Below are positions 34,665 through 45,400 of a DNA stretch of 64,000 nucleotides, one piece after another. The position numbers were made by a program, and so were the translations under genes. The notes beneath the pieces were generated by a model. That model saw only the letters and a program-made list of their open reading frames with translations. It made no database searches and had not been told where the DNA came from. Every line of letters starts with the position of its first letter. The stretch's first letter is position 1. Where the stretch lies: assembly GCF_026210795.1 (NCBI RefSeq), contig NC_089435.1, positions 2,294,001 to 2,358,000 on the forward strand, given 5' to 3'. The DNA comes from Rhizophagus irregularis. Taxonomy: Eukaryota > Glomeromycota > Glomeromycetes > Glomerales > Glomeraceae.

Positions 34665-34969
34665 GGCCACACAAATTCAATTTTTCGGTTCACGTAACAT
34701 TGAAATTTAAAATTGACCCGGGAACCCGGGTTTAATAAAAAAAGTTTATATATAAAATCGTGACATCTGATTGGTTGACTTTTAAAGGGGAGAGTAATTA
34801 AAGAATTTATTTTCGCTCCAGAAGTTCTCAGCCACGTGATAAACTTACTTCGCCAATCAAATTACGTATTGATCACGTGATAAACTTTTTATATAAACTT
34901 TTTTTTATTGAAATTTGAAAAAGTGACCCGGCCGGGTGAAGTGAACTGAAAAATCGAATTTGTGTGGCC
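34665..34969. mobile_element. Harbinger/Tourist-like MITE nested in the LTR (305 bp)
   Basis: The ends GGCCACACAAATTCAATTTT and, inverted, GGCCACACAAATTCGATTTT are flanked by TAA on both sides (34662-34664, 34970-34972). The interior has CCGGGAACCCGGG, CACGTGAT sites and GACCCGGCCGGGT, shared in style with the element at 61094-61320. Confidence 0.85.
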
Positions 34970-35220
34970 TAATATTACAATGTATGACAAGCGATAAGGT
35001 AAAAATGTATACGGATAAACGATAATAAACGATTGTGAACGATTAGTGATATTATGTATACGGATAATCAACGGTATATAACAAAAAACTAACAAATAAT
35101 AATGAAAGACAATGATAATAAACGATAATAAACAATAATAAATAGTGTGTTAGAAAAACAAAACGTATATAAGTAATGCGGCAAGTTTATTAACAATGGA
35201 ATAAAATATGATATTACTGT

Positions 35221-35384
35221 CCTATAAAAATGAAATGTGTTAAATTCGTATTATATTTGTGTTCATATGTAAAAAGCGTTTAAAAAAGCACAATTTTGAC
35301 CGATTTATGTCTTATTACAAAAAAACAAAAATTATACGGAATGGTGCTTTTTTAGACATTTATTATATATAAGCACAAATCCTA
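35221..35384. mobile_element. Truncated piggyBac-like MITE nested in the LTR
   Basis: It shares CCTATAAAAATGAAATGTG, the AAAAAAGCACNATTTTG palindrome and the central AAAAAAACAAAAATTA with the three elements near the family B genes. The right arm is shortened. The boundaries are approximate. Confidence 0.55.
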
Positions 35385-35724
35385 TACAAAACTAAAACCA
35401 ACTAACTCAAACTTAGAACTAACTGAACTACTTCAACTGCACTTTCAACAACGGTCCTTTTTATACTGTTAAATTCTGGTGCAAATCTGACAATCTGTCT
35501 TTCGGACAGAATTGCCACCCGGCCAATATCATCACGCACCTGGCCAATTGTGGCTGTCTATACCACCCACCTTCCTACCGCTAAGCTTCCGTTTGTTATC
35601 TAATCACTAAATAACTAAAAATAACTGAAAATAACTCAATGTAACATAGCTAAAAATAAATAAAAGATAAAAATAAATAAAAAAAATAAAAAAATATAAG
35701 AAAAAAATATTCCGTAACAATATT

Positions 35725-36582
35725 AAGTTTTTAATAAAATAAATTTCGAGATTTAGATAGTAACCTGAATGTTGATATTCTTTTGTCACTAAAAGATTAT
35801 TATATGAATAACGGAACTGAATAACAGATAATCAGATTATATGCCCAGTAATAGATGACGAAGAATAATATTATTTTTCTTTCATTTTCGTTAATTTTTT
35901 TAATTTGTAATAATTAATTGGCGATCTGTGAATCAGGTGATGAAAATGATAATTCGACGAAAATTTATTAATTAAAAACCGCATTTCTGAATGTGAAGTT
36001 GTTCACGAATTTCGCTAGCCAAATGTCTTAAAAAACGCCGTTTTACTTCAAAACTTTTAGAAATTTGGATTTATTTCTCCAACATTACAGTTTTTATGTA
36101 ATAACATTAATTGAATGAATTCTTTACACGTTGAAGCTGGTGAACTTGAAGAAGAGAACATCCAAAAGTCAATACCATACAAAATTGGATAAATACATAA
36201 GCCCGCGTTTTTAAAGAAAGAGTTACAGAACGTGATTTGGCTAATGAGTGCAAAAAAGTATTGAGTTAATCAGAATAAAAGTTGTTACAACTTAGTTTAC
36301 TTATAAAATAATAAAGTAAATATGCACAAAAATTTGGTGAAATGTAAAAAAATTTCACTTTCCGAAGACTTATTTACCTAATAACATATAGTAAATGCCG
36401 CGTGCCTCCAAGGTAAAGTTCGCCAAAAAAAATATTTTACGCTTTGATGACTTTGAAAATAAAAGTATGACGTATACTTTATATATTGCTTGTTTCTATT
36501 TTTAGCAAATTATGTTTAAGTTTTGTTACACCAGAAATTGTCAAAATCAGTGTATATTTGCGTCAAATTTATATGCAATTTT
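35725..36582. other. Right part of the paralogous block and non-coding DNA
   Basis: 35725-35910 matches 20330-20500. The rest is AT-rich with no supported gene. Confidence 0.45.
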
Positions 36583-37325
36583 CTCTAGTTGACTCGCGGA
36601 TCGTCAATTAAAGTTAGAATACCAGCTTACGACCTACCTGCTCGACCATTATAAATCTTTTTCTTATTTGTCGTTGTTTTTATCACCAAAATTTATTAAT
36701 CGCGCCTCACTCCGTACTGCGCCTTAATTTCAAATTATTAAAATATTAAAAGAAGTTCAACAAACTGATTACAAAATGCATTAATAATGCAAATTTTGTA
36801 GCACCAATCTAATTGAATTTTTCTCTCTATTTTTTTTTTTTCAAATAGTACGGTTAGAATTTCAAAAACAAAAAAATTTTATACTATTGAAAATCTTCCT
36901 TGCTTTCGTAAAAAATTTCATGATCGTCAATACCGTATCGATCATGGAAAAATGACTTTTGTCGTCAAAATAGGGATTCATTAAAAATGGTTTCGGAAAA
37001 ATGAGATTTTGGTAAAACAATTATAATATTTTATCAATGGAAACATTTAAATAAATATAAAATAATAAAAATTATATAATAAGTAATAAATAATATGTAT
37101 GACTGTGCCAGTGGTGTGATTTATTAATTTTTGTCAAAAAAATTAATTACAAATAAAAATATAGAGATTATATCTAATTTCATAATAATAAGATTTCATT
37201 AAATTTCAAATATTATAAAAAGAATTAAAGCAGTTTGCTCACACTTATATTTGGTGTTAAACAAAACCATCTATTAAAAAAAACTATATATTCTGTTTAT
37301 AATGTAAAATAATTAAAAGTACCCA

Positions 37326-37943
37326 TCACATTAAAACATATGCTAGAGAAGCTACAGCTTGTACTTCCTCAAAAGAGCCTGGATGGAAGCAGAAACTCAA
37401 CTTTTTAGAAAAATTTTCTTGCTTAATAGGGAAGGTGAAATGATTTTTGAAAAATAAAAAATCATCTGAGAAGTGATCATCATATTTTGCTATTAGCTCA
37501 AATACTTGTATTGGATTCCCATTTGTTGAATATGTTGTCATTCCAGCTACAAGTTGAAAAGACTTATGTGGTGGCACTAATAAAACAGGTGCTGAACATG
37601 CGAATATACTTTCATGATCATTGTCCCATAATTGAGCACTTTTATCGTCAACACAGAATGCATCATTTGAGTCAATATCAACACAAGATTCGCCATCTCC
37701 ACAGCTAAAATTAGTATCTACAGCTGTGCCTGGATGATCAAAAGATTCACATGAAACCCTCACTGATTTTCTTGTAGCACAAGCGGAGCTTTTATATTTA
37801 GCATTTTTAGGATCAGTGCATTTAGGCCTAGCGGATACAAAACCATCAGTGCTAAAAGTCTGATTTTGTAAATTTACTACAGGTATTCCTACTACAGCTG
37901 AAACCAAAAAGAAAATATATATAATATATAATTGAGCAAACAT
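37326..37943 (-). CDS. Family B secreted eight-cysteine protein, 205 aa (copy 3)
   Basis: Same signal peptide (residues 1-19) and the same eight cysteine positions as copy 2 (42, 55, 65, 81, 87, 97, 116, 185). The mature protein differs from copy 4 at only four residues: Glu111, Ile113, Glu149 and Phe162. All four lie in the two stretches that also vary among the older copies. The promoter-proximal region, including the TATA box and the AGCCTTTTA repeats, is shared with copy 4. It is secreted by prediction. No enzyme motif is visible, and the conserved FQLVAGMTTYST segment may be structural. Confidence 0.87.
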   Translation of the reverse strand: MFAQLYIIYIFFLVSAVVGIPVVNLQNQTFSTDGFVSARPKCTDPKNAKYKSSACATRKSVRVSCESFDHPGTAVDTNFSCGDGESCVDIDSNDAFCVDDKSAQLWDNDHESIFACSAPVLLVPPHKSFQLVAGMTTYSTNGNPIQVFELIAKYDDHFSDDFLFFKNHFTFPIKQENFSKKLSFCFHPGSFEEVQAVASLAYVLM

Positions 37944-38047
37944 ATTCTGAGAATGATATGGAAAGAAAAGTGAAGTTTTTAATTTGTTTTTGTAAAAAAA
38001 AAATAAAGAAAATGAATATTATTTTTTACAGTGATATTTTCATGCCA

Positions 38048-38056
38048 TTATTTATA
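38048..38056 (-). promoter_or_regulatory. Putative TATA box of family B copy 3
   Basis: TATAAATAA about 105 bp before the start. Upstream (about 38085-38145) the motif AGCCTTTTA occurs twice, the second followed by CGGAAAAAAGATC. Confidence 0.45.
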
Positions 38057-38313
38057 CATTTTACCTATAAAAAATCTTATCCGTAAAAAAGAGCCTTTTA
38101 TTAATTCCTGAACCGGAAATATGAGCCTTTTACGGAAAAAAGATCAACTTTTCTTACAGGGCATGGAGCAAATTCCCGTCACGTATGTCGATCCTATTCA
38201 TGGTGTATTGTAATATATGTGATCGACAACGTGCATTTCGGGATTCATATTTTGCGGGTATGATAAACAAATCCTTTATTTTTTTTTCTATTAAATATAG
38301 TTAAGATATTTAA

Positions 38314-38507
38314 CCCTATAAAAAAGAAATGTGTTAAATTTAGATGTTCATGTATAAAAAAGTCCAAAAAAGCACCATTTTGTCCGATTTTGTTTTATTA
38401 CAAAAAAACAAAAATTAAACAAAATGGTGCTTTTTTAGATATTTACTGTATTACATACACATGAGCACAAATATTAAATAAATTTAATTCATTTCGTTTT
38501 TAATGGG
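38314..38507. mobile_element. piggyBac-like MITE upstream of family B copy 3
   Basis: Ends CCCTATAAAAAAGAAATG and, inverted, CCCATTAAAAACGAAATG. TTAA precedes the left end and TAA follows the right. The core is a strong hairpin AAAAAAGCACCATTTTGT / ACAAAATGGTGCTTTTTT. The copy 1 flank at 22531-22534 shows an unfilled TTAA in otherwise matching sequence. Confidence 0.8.
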
Positions 38508-39919
38508 TAACATTTAATTATTTTTTTCATTGATCGATCAATTAAAAAATAATTTAATTATATTTTGTAATTCCACGAAACCTGATTAATAAATTGCATT
38601 GCGAAATTTTTCAGAAACTAGAAAAATGATCATTTATCGCTCGGAAATTTTTTTTTATAGGAAGTTATTAAAAAAAATTAATTAAAAAAATGACATAATA
38701 TTATTCCGTTGATCAATCGGGTTTCGAACCTATGTTTATTAATTAGGCCATCCAAATTAGGGCATCCTGACTATAAATGTAACAATATATTTTAGGACCT
38801 AAATATAGTATTTTAGGTACACATTGCCTATAAATGCACAATAAAATAAGTTAAATATTCATCTTACAAATTCGCAACACGAAATTTCGTCAAAGGACTT
38901 TTTACCGAAGTCATTTCGCTGAACTAAAAATTTTAAATTATATTTTTCCAAATATTCATATGATATTTACGTTACTAAAAACATTATAATTAATATTGGG
39001 TATTGCTAAACATCACCGGGGGTGAAATTATGATGTAATGCTGGCCAATATTTTATTAGATTTTTAATTCTGGTCGAAAGCACATCATAATGCTGGTACG
39101 GTGACCATCCTTACATTACGACAAATTAGTAAATATTTGCGTTAAATACTTAAATTTATAAATAATTTTCTCTAGTTGACTCGCGGATCGTCAATTAAAG
39201 TTAGAATACCAGCTTACGCCCTACCTGCTCGACCATTATAAATCTTTTTCTTATTTGTCGTTATTTTTATCACCAAAATTTATTAATTGCGCCTCACTCC
39301 GTACTGCGCCTTAATTTCAAATTATTGAAATATTAAAAGAAGTTCAACAAACTGATTACAAAATGCATTAATAATGCAAATTTTGTAGCACCAATCTAAT
39401 TGAATCTTTTCTCTCTATTTTTTATTCCAAATAGTACGGTTAGAATTTCGAAAACAAAAAAATTTTATACCATTGAAAATCTTCCTTGCTTTCGTAAAAA
39501 ATTTCATGATCGTCAATACCGTATCGATCATGGAAAAATGACTTTTGTCGTCAAAATAGGGATTCATTAAAAATGGTTTCGGAAAAATGAGATTTTGGTA
39601 AAACAATTATAATATTTTATCAATGGAAACATCTAAATAAATATAAAATAATAAAAATTATATAATAAGTAATAAATAATATGTATGACTGTGCCAGTGG
39701 TGTGATTTATTAATTTTTGTCAAAAAAATTAATTACAAATAAAAATATAGAGATTATATCTAATTTCATAATAATAAGATTTCATTAAATTTCAAATATT
39801 ATAAAAAGAATTAAAGCAGTTTGCTCACACTTATATTTGGTGTTAAACAAAACCATCTATTAAAAAAAACTATATATTCTGTTTATAATGTAAAATAATT
39901 AACATAAAAAAAGTACCCA

Positions 39920-40537
39920 TCACATTAAAACATATGCTAGAGAAGCTACAGCTTGTACTTCCTCAAAAGAGCCTGGATGGAAGCAGAAACTCAACTTTTT
40001 AGAAAAATTTTCTTGCTTAATAGGGAAGGTGAAATGATTTTTGAAAAATAACTTATCATCTGAGAAGTGATCATCATATTTTGCTATTAGCTTAAATACT
40101 TGTATTGGATTCCCATTTGTTGAATATGTTGTCATTCCAGCTACAAGTTGAAAAGACTTATGTGGTGGCACTAATAAAACAGGTGCTGAACATGCGAATT
40201 CACTTTTATGATCATTGTCCCATAATTGAGCACTTTTATCGTCAACACAAAATGCATCATTTGAGTCAATATCAACACAAGATTCGCCATCTCCACAGCT
40301 AAAATTAGTATCTACAGCTGTGCCTGGATGATCAAAAGATTCACATGAAACCCTCACTGATTTTCTTGTAGCACAAGCGGAGCTTTTATATTTAGCATTT
40401 TTAGGATCAGTGCATTTAGGCCTAGCGGATACAAAACCATCAGTGCTAAAAGTCTGATTTTGTAAATTTACTACAGGTATTCCTACTACAGCTGAAACCA
40501 AAAAGAAAATATATATAATATATAATTGAGCAAACAT
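39920..40537 (-). CDS. Family B secreted eight-cysteine protein, 205 aa (copy 4)
   Basis: Signal peptide and eight cysteines as in copy 3. It has Lys111, Glu113, Lys149 and Lys162 where copy 3 has Glu, Ile, Glu and Phe. By eye the two coding sequences differ at eight bases. Seven of them change amino acids, packed in four codons; one is silent. The change Phe to Lys at 162 needs all three bases of the codon. Charge is therefore shifted on two presumably exposed stretches while the cysteine frame is kept. Predicted extracellular; function unknown. Confidence 0.87.
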   Translation of the reverse strand: MFAQLYIIYIFFLVSAVVGIPVVNLQNQTFSTDGFVSARPKCTDPKNAKYKSSACATRKSVRVSCESFDHPGTAVDTNFSCGDGESCVDIDSNDAFCVDDKSAQLWDNDHKSEFACSAPVLLVPPHKSFQLVAGMTTYSTNGNPIQVFKLIAKYDDHFSDDKLFFKNHFTFPIKQENFSKKLSFCFHPGSFEEVQAVASLAYVLM

Positions 40538-40640
40538 ATTCTGAGAATGATATGGAAAGAAAAGTGAAGTTTTTAATTTGTTTTTGTAAAAAAAAATAAA
40601 GAAAATGAATATTATTTTTTACAGTGATATTTTCATGCCA

Positions 40641-40649
40641 TTATTTATA
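40641..40649 (-). promoter_or_regulatory. Putative TATA box of family B copy 4
   Basis: TATAAATAA about 104 bp before the start codon, with the same upstream AGCCTTTTA repeats as copy 3. Confidence 0.45.
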
Positions 40650-40898
40650 CATTTTACCTATAAAAAATCTTATCCGTAAAAAAGAGCCTTTTATTAATTT
40701 CTGAACCGGAAATATGAGCCTTTTACGGAAAAAAGATCAACTTTTCTTACAGGGCATGAAGCAAATTCCCGTCACGTATGTCGATCCTATTCATGGTGTA
40801 TTGTAATATATGTGATCGACAACGTGCATGTCTGGATTCATATTTTTGCGGGTATGATAAACAAATCCTTTATTTTTTTTTCTATTAAATATAGTTAA

Positions 40899-41089
40899 CC
40901 CTATAAAAAAGAAATGTGTTAAATTTGGATGTTCATGTATAAAAAAGTCCAAAAAAAGCACCATTTTGTCCGATTTTGTTTTATTACAAAAAAACAAAAA
41001 TTAAACAAAATGGTGCTTTTTTAGATATTTACTGTATTACACATGAGCACAAATATTAAATAAATTTAATTCATTTCGTTTTTATTTGG
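40899..41089. mobile_element. piggyBac-like MITE upstream of family B copy 4
   Basis: Duplicate of the element at 38314-38507, carried along by the tandem duplication. Its left junction ATAGTTAA/CCC is closest to the empty site at 22531; the right end has drifted to TTTGGTA. Confidence 0.78.
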
Positions 41090-41605
41090 TACCATTTAAT
41101 TATTTTTTTCATTGATCGATTAATTAAAAAATAATTTAATTATATTTTGTAATTCTACGAAACCTGATTAATAAATTGCATTGCGAAATTTTTCAGAAAC
41201 TAGAAAAATGATCATTTATCGCTCGGAAATTTTTTTTTATAGGAAGTCATTAAATTAATTAAAAAAATGACATAATATTATTCCGTTGATCAATCGGGTT
41301 TCGAACCTATGTTTATTAATTAGGCCATCCAAATTAGGGCATCCTGACTATAAATGTAACAATATATTTTAGGACCTAAATATAGTATTTTAGGTACACA
41401 TTGCCTATAAATGCACAATAAAATAAGTTAAATATTCATCTTACAAATTCGCAACACGAAATTTCGTCAAAGGACTTTTTACCGAAGTCATTTCGCCGAA
41501 CTAAAAATTTTAAATTATATTTTTCCTAATATTCATATGATATTTACGAAAATTTTGTTATGATACTAAAAACATTATTTAAAATAACTAGTTTAAAATA
41601 ATTTA

Positions 41606-41723
41606 TTGCTAAACATCACCGGTGGATGTAATGCTGGCCAGTATTTTATTAGATCTTTAATTCTGGCCGAAAGTACATCATAATGCTGGTACGGTGACCA
41701 TCACCGCCTGTGAGCTTTAGCAA
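41606..41723. mobile_element. Small TIR element, fullest copy
   Basis: The ends TTGCTAAACATCACCGG and, inverted, TTGCTAAAGCTCACAGG enclose TGTAATGCTGGCC and CATAATGCTGG. The target duplication is not clear. Shorter copies are in the other family B units. Confidence 0.55.
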
Positions 41724-41949
41724 TTTCATTAATATTTTTTAATAATAAATAGGGTATTAAATTTAATTTTAATGATAGAATGTCAATCGCTAACATTTTC
41801 GGAATGACCGACCTATTTCCTTCTAAAGATTGTTCGAAAATAGATATTTCGTAAATAATTTAAAAGGGAACTAATAAATAAAAATAATAAATATTATAAT
41901 AAAATAAAATTCGAAAAAAGTTCACATGTATTTGCTTATAATATAAAAT

Positions 41950-42143
41950 ATGAGGCAGCCTTGGTGTCGGTGAAATGGATGATTCGGAGAAAAGTATTCG
42001 GCGAAATGGCGAAATGTCCATTCAGAGAAATTTCCATTCGACGAAATGACCCTTCGGCGAAACATCCTTTCGATGAAATGGCTTCTGCGACAAGTTCTCC
42101 GGTGAAGGACTTAGGAGAAACGACAGAAACGTATACATATTAG
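41950..42143 (+). repeat. Degenerate phrase repeat, TTCGGCGAAATG type (copy 2)
   Basis: Units such as TTCGGCGAAATGGC, ATTCGACGAAATGACC and TTTCGATGAAATGGC follow each other for about 170 bp. They are open in one plus frame, giving a Glu/Met/Arg-rich peptide, but codon identity is not kept between units. The array is fused to the family A fragment that follows. Confidence 0.65.
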
Positions 42144-42439
42144 TATACCGAATTACACCCATTAGAAAATGTGAGACTCTTGAATGATAGAATTAATCTA
42201 TCTCACATTCCTGATTACCAGTTGTCACGTCATTATAATTTACAATCCTAATTCAACAACAGATTCAGCAACAAGTCCAGTATCCTATTTATCAGCAAAA
42301 TGATATTCAACAACAATCCTTCTATAATACTAAATCTACTTCCCAAGTACTTATTCAAATAATGACACCTACAGCTTCAATTTTAGTAAACGGAACTGTT
42401 TCTTACAGTATGCAAGATGGATTCCAGAATTCTTCCTAA
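42144..42439 (+). pseudogene. Family A fragment, broken, partner of 115-404
   Basis: It begins in the core (YTELHPLENVRLLNDRINLSHI) without an N-terminus. The frame is lost after HYNLQS, and the end (VSYSMQDGFQNSS, TAA) is present in another frame. Here the Gln tract keeps CAG where the first copy has TAG. A longer phrase array precedes it. Confidence 0.75.
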
Positions 42440-45400
42440 GAGCTAAGGACTCTATTAACACATTTTTCGAGTAAAATAAACGAGCTATTTCCTCTTCTTT
42501 TTTTATTTTACTTTAAGGTTCGAATGATAACTCATTTTTTATTCTTTATATGGCTAAGCTAAAATATTTAATTTTAAATTATTAAATAAGCTTTAAATCT
42601 AACATTACTATAAATTTTTTAACATAACCAAACGGTCCTTATCAATAGTATTATTATTTTATAAACTGAGAGTTATATAAAAAATTTAGCTTTTACAAAT
42701 GAAAGTTCAACTTTAATTTTCTTATGTAAAGTTTATTTATTTTATTTCTTTTCATTTAATTTAGTTTCATTTCATTTTTTTTTTTTTGATTATTACATTT
42801 CATTATTTTTCGATTATTTTGTTTTATTTTTCTTGGTTTTTTTTTTCATAATTAGGACAAAAATGTTCAATAAAAAATAAATTTATTATTATTTTTTTTT
42901 TTATAAAAATTACTCATAATTATTTTATTATGTTTTTTTATGTTCAAATTAACAAAAAAGAATTTTAAATTAAATTTATTAATTATCTGAAAAATGGTTA
43001 CTATCATTATTTTTCGAGAAAAAAAAATTGCTAATATTTTTATTAACAAATAATATTGTTACAATTTTTGTGTTGTAAAATTTATTAAATTCTTGTAAAT
43101 TTTTTAACGAAAAATTTTAATAAATTATTCAAAAGTAAATTATGTATTTAAGACAGAAAATTATTTTCGATTTTTTTTTTTTCGGAAAATATTGTAGTAA
43201 CTATTAATAATTTTTCAGTATATGATTTTTTGAGTTATTGTTTCTTTGATTTAAAATTCTTTATTTTAACTGTTAATAAATTTATATTCGATAATTCATA
43301 TGATTGGTTTTACATGAGCATTATGGTATTGGAAGAAAATTTGATTTCGTTAACGCAAAATTATTAAGAAAAGAAGAGAGGGTGGAAAGTATATAGAAGT
43401 TATAAACCAGTCGTGTGGCAAAGCTGAATTTACACCTATGGGAAAAAATAAATGTAAAACCAGAATAGTAAGAATAATATATAAAAGAATAAATGAATAA
43501 TATCAGATGTACAACACATAGTCCAAAGCCACGAAAAAGTGCCAAATTTTAATCACGTGATTTATTCATCTCTCAGCGGTCATGTTTTCAAAGAAATTTC
43601 AGTATAAGAAATAGGCTAAGTTGTTTGAAAAACACTAGGGTTTTTAGAAGCTTTTAATCAAAAGCTGGGAGAGTTCATTAAGTGTTTTTTTCAAACTCCT
43701 TACAATATCCTATCCGTTAACAGTTAACTGATCATTCTTGTTATTTTCACTATCCTCTAATAAAATATCTTCAATTATAAGTGCTTCTGTTTTTTTCTAT
43801 TTCTTAAATATGTTTTTAAGTTGTACATTTCTCTTTTTTGGAGATATTTTTGAATTGTGATTTAAAGATTAAACGAAAAGGATTTCAGGAAAATATACGA
43901 CATGATTTTCGCAATTATTTTTATATTGAGAAATCTAGCCGGAATCATCATTGAGCCTTAATTCCGGCCTAATTTATGATAACCAAATTCTTTCGACTTT
44001 CATATAAAATTACCTTTAAAAATAAGATTTTTATGATCGAATTAGTATCCAATTGGAAAAAACTCTCCGTTATTATAACTGAATCACAGAACAATATTCT
44101 ATCAAATAACAGGCTTAAATTTTTTTGTAATAATAACTAATGTTTTTTCTATTCATTTTTAACTTCCCTTTAAAGTTAACTTGGATTTAGACTGTGTGCA
44201 CCGTGTGCACCGTAGCAAAAAGAACGTCGATCATCATCCAAATACTGACGAAAATTAAAATATGGGTACAGAAATGTTGACCTATGTAATGATTAACAAA
44301 TGATTAACTCTCTCCGAAATTTTCAATTTTATTTATAATTCCGCAGTAAAAAATTTTTTATTATTATATGTATTATTTTTACACATAAAAATGTCTTCAA
44401 CTTATCTTAAAATAAATATAGAGAGGTTACATAAACCGTCTTTCATGAAACTTCATATGAAACAGCAAGCCAAAGAACCGAACTAATGAATGGAGTTTTA
44501 TATCTTTTCTTCACATCACAAAATACATATCTTACTTTATAAATACAATAACCGACATACTGGATTGTTGTCAAAATATTATATAATAGGATACGTTCTT
44601 ACTTCTTATTTCGGAGGCTTAGAAGTTCGATAGTTTAGAAAGAACAAACTATCATAAAGTCGCATAATAATTTTCAATCCGAGAAAAAGTGGCCAAATGT
44701 GAATATCTGAGGACATAATTAAAAAAAAAACCAGTGACTACCTCATAATATTATGTAATAAGTTGTGAAAAAGTGGGCATCATCTGATATATAGATGCGA
44801 CGAAAAATCCAGTAATTACCGCATTGGCGAATAAAATGCAAACTCAAAAACGTAACATTCGAGGAACATGCGGTCGTGTGTAAGAGGGGTTCGGTTCAAA
44901 AGGATTGCGTTTGTACTCCCTGTTCTGATGGTCACTATGTGCCAAGTAATTTGGGATTACCGGCAGGGTTGAGATGGTAATCGTGTGCTGTAATGAGATT
45001 ATATACAAAAGTACGTATGAAAGGATTTTATTATAAGGACTGTCACATATGGTTTAGTGAGAGGCGCTTAAACATATGTAAAATCTATTAAACTCACGTG
45101 GACGACAGTACCATGGATCTCGGGATGTGTTGTCTTATTGGCCAGAGAATTCCTCGTGTCCTAGCAGTCTGGCATAGTTTGGTTGTACCAGAAAATACAT
45201 CTTCACATAGCTTGTAGCCACAACTCCTACCTCTTGAAAAAAAAAAAAATTTTTGGAGGAATATTAAGATCCAAGGAAAAGAAGTATAAGATGGTCATTG
45301 TATGACATTCCCGTGGCTCACAGAAACTAGCGTAGTAGTTAAACTTTCGATATAAAAACGAATAATATCGCTGAAACCATTCTTTCAGTTTATTTAGATG

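Larger units (their letters stand above)
34597..35719 (-). mobile_element. Solo LTR-like element, copy 2, carrying two nested MITEs
   Basis: Read on the minus strand it starts TGTTACGGAATATT and ends CCAGAACA. ATAT is duplicated at both ends (34593-34596, 35720-35723), matching the 4-bp duplication of the copy at 4479-5237. Its sequence is continuous with that copy only if the stretches 34665-34969 and about 35221-35384 are removed. The surrounding block has unfilled counterparts near 20320 and 2960. Confidence 0.7.
36583..39169. repeat. Tandem family B unit, first copy (~2.59 kb)
   Basis: The unit starts CTCTAGTTGACTCGCGGATC and runs to the next occurrence at 39170. It contains 3' flank, gene, promoter, MITE and upstream flank. 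It is nearly identical to 39170-41735 over most of its length, showing a recent direct duplication. Confidence 0.85.
39170..41735. repeat. Tandem family B unit, second copy
   Basis: Direct repeat of 36583-39169. It diverges mainly at its far end, where the small TIR element at 41606-41723 is more complete than in the first unit. Confidence 0.83.
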
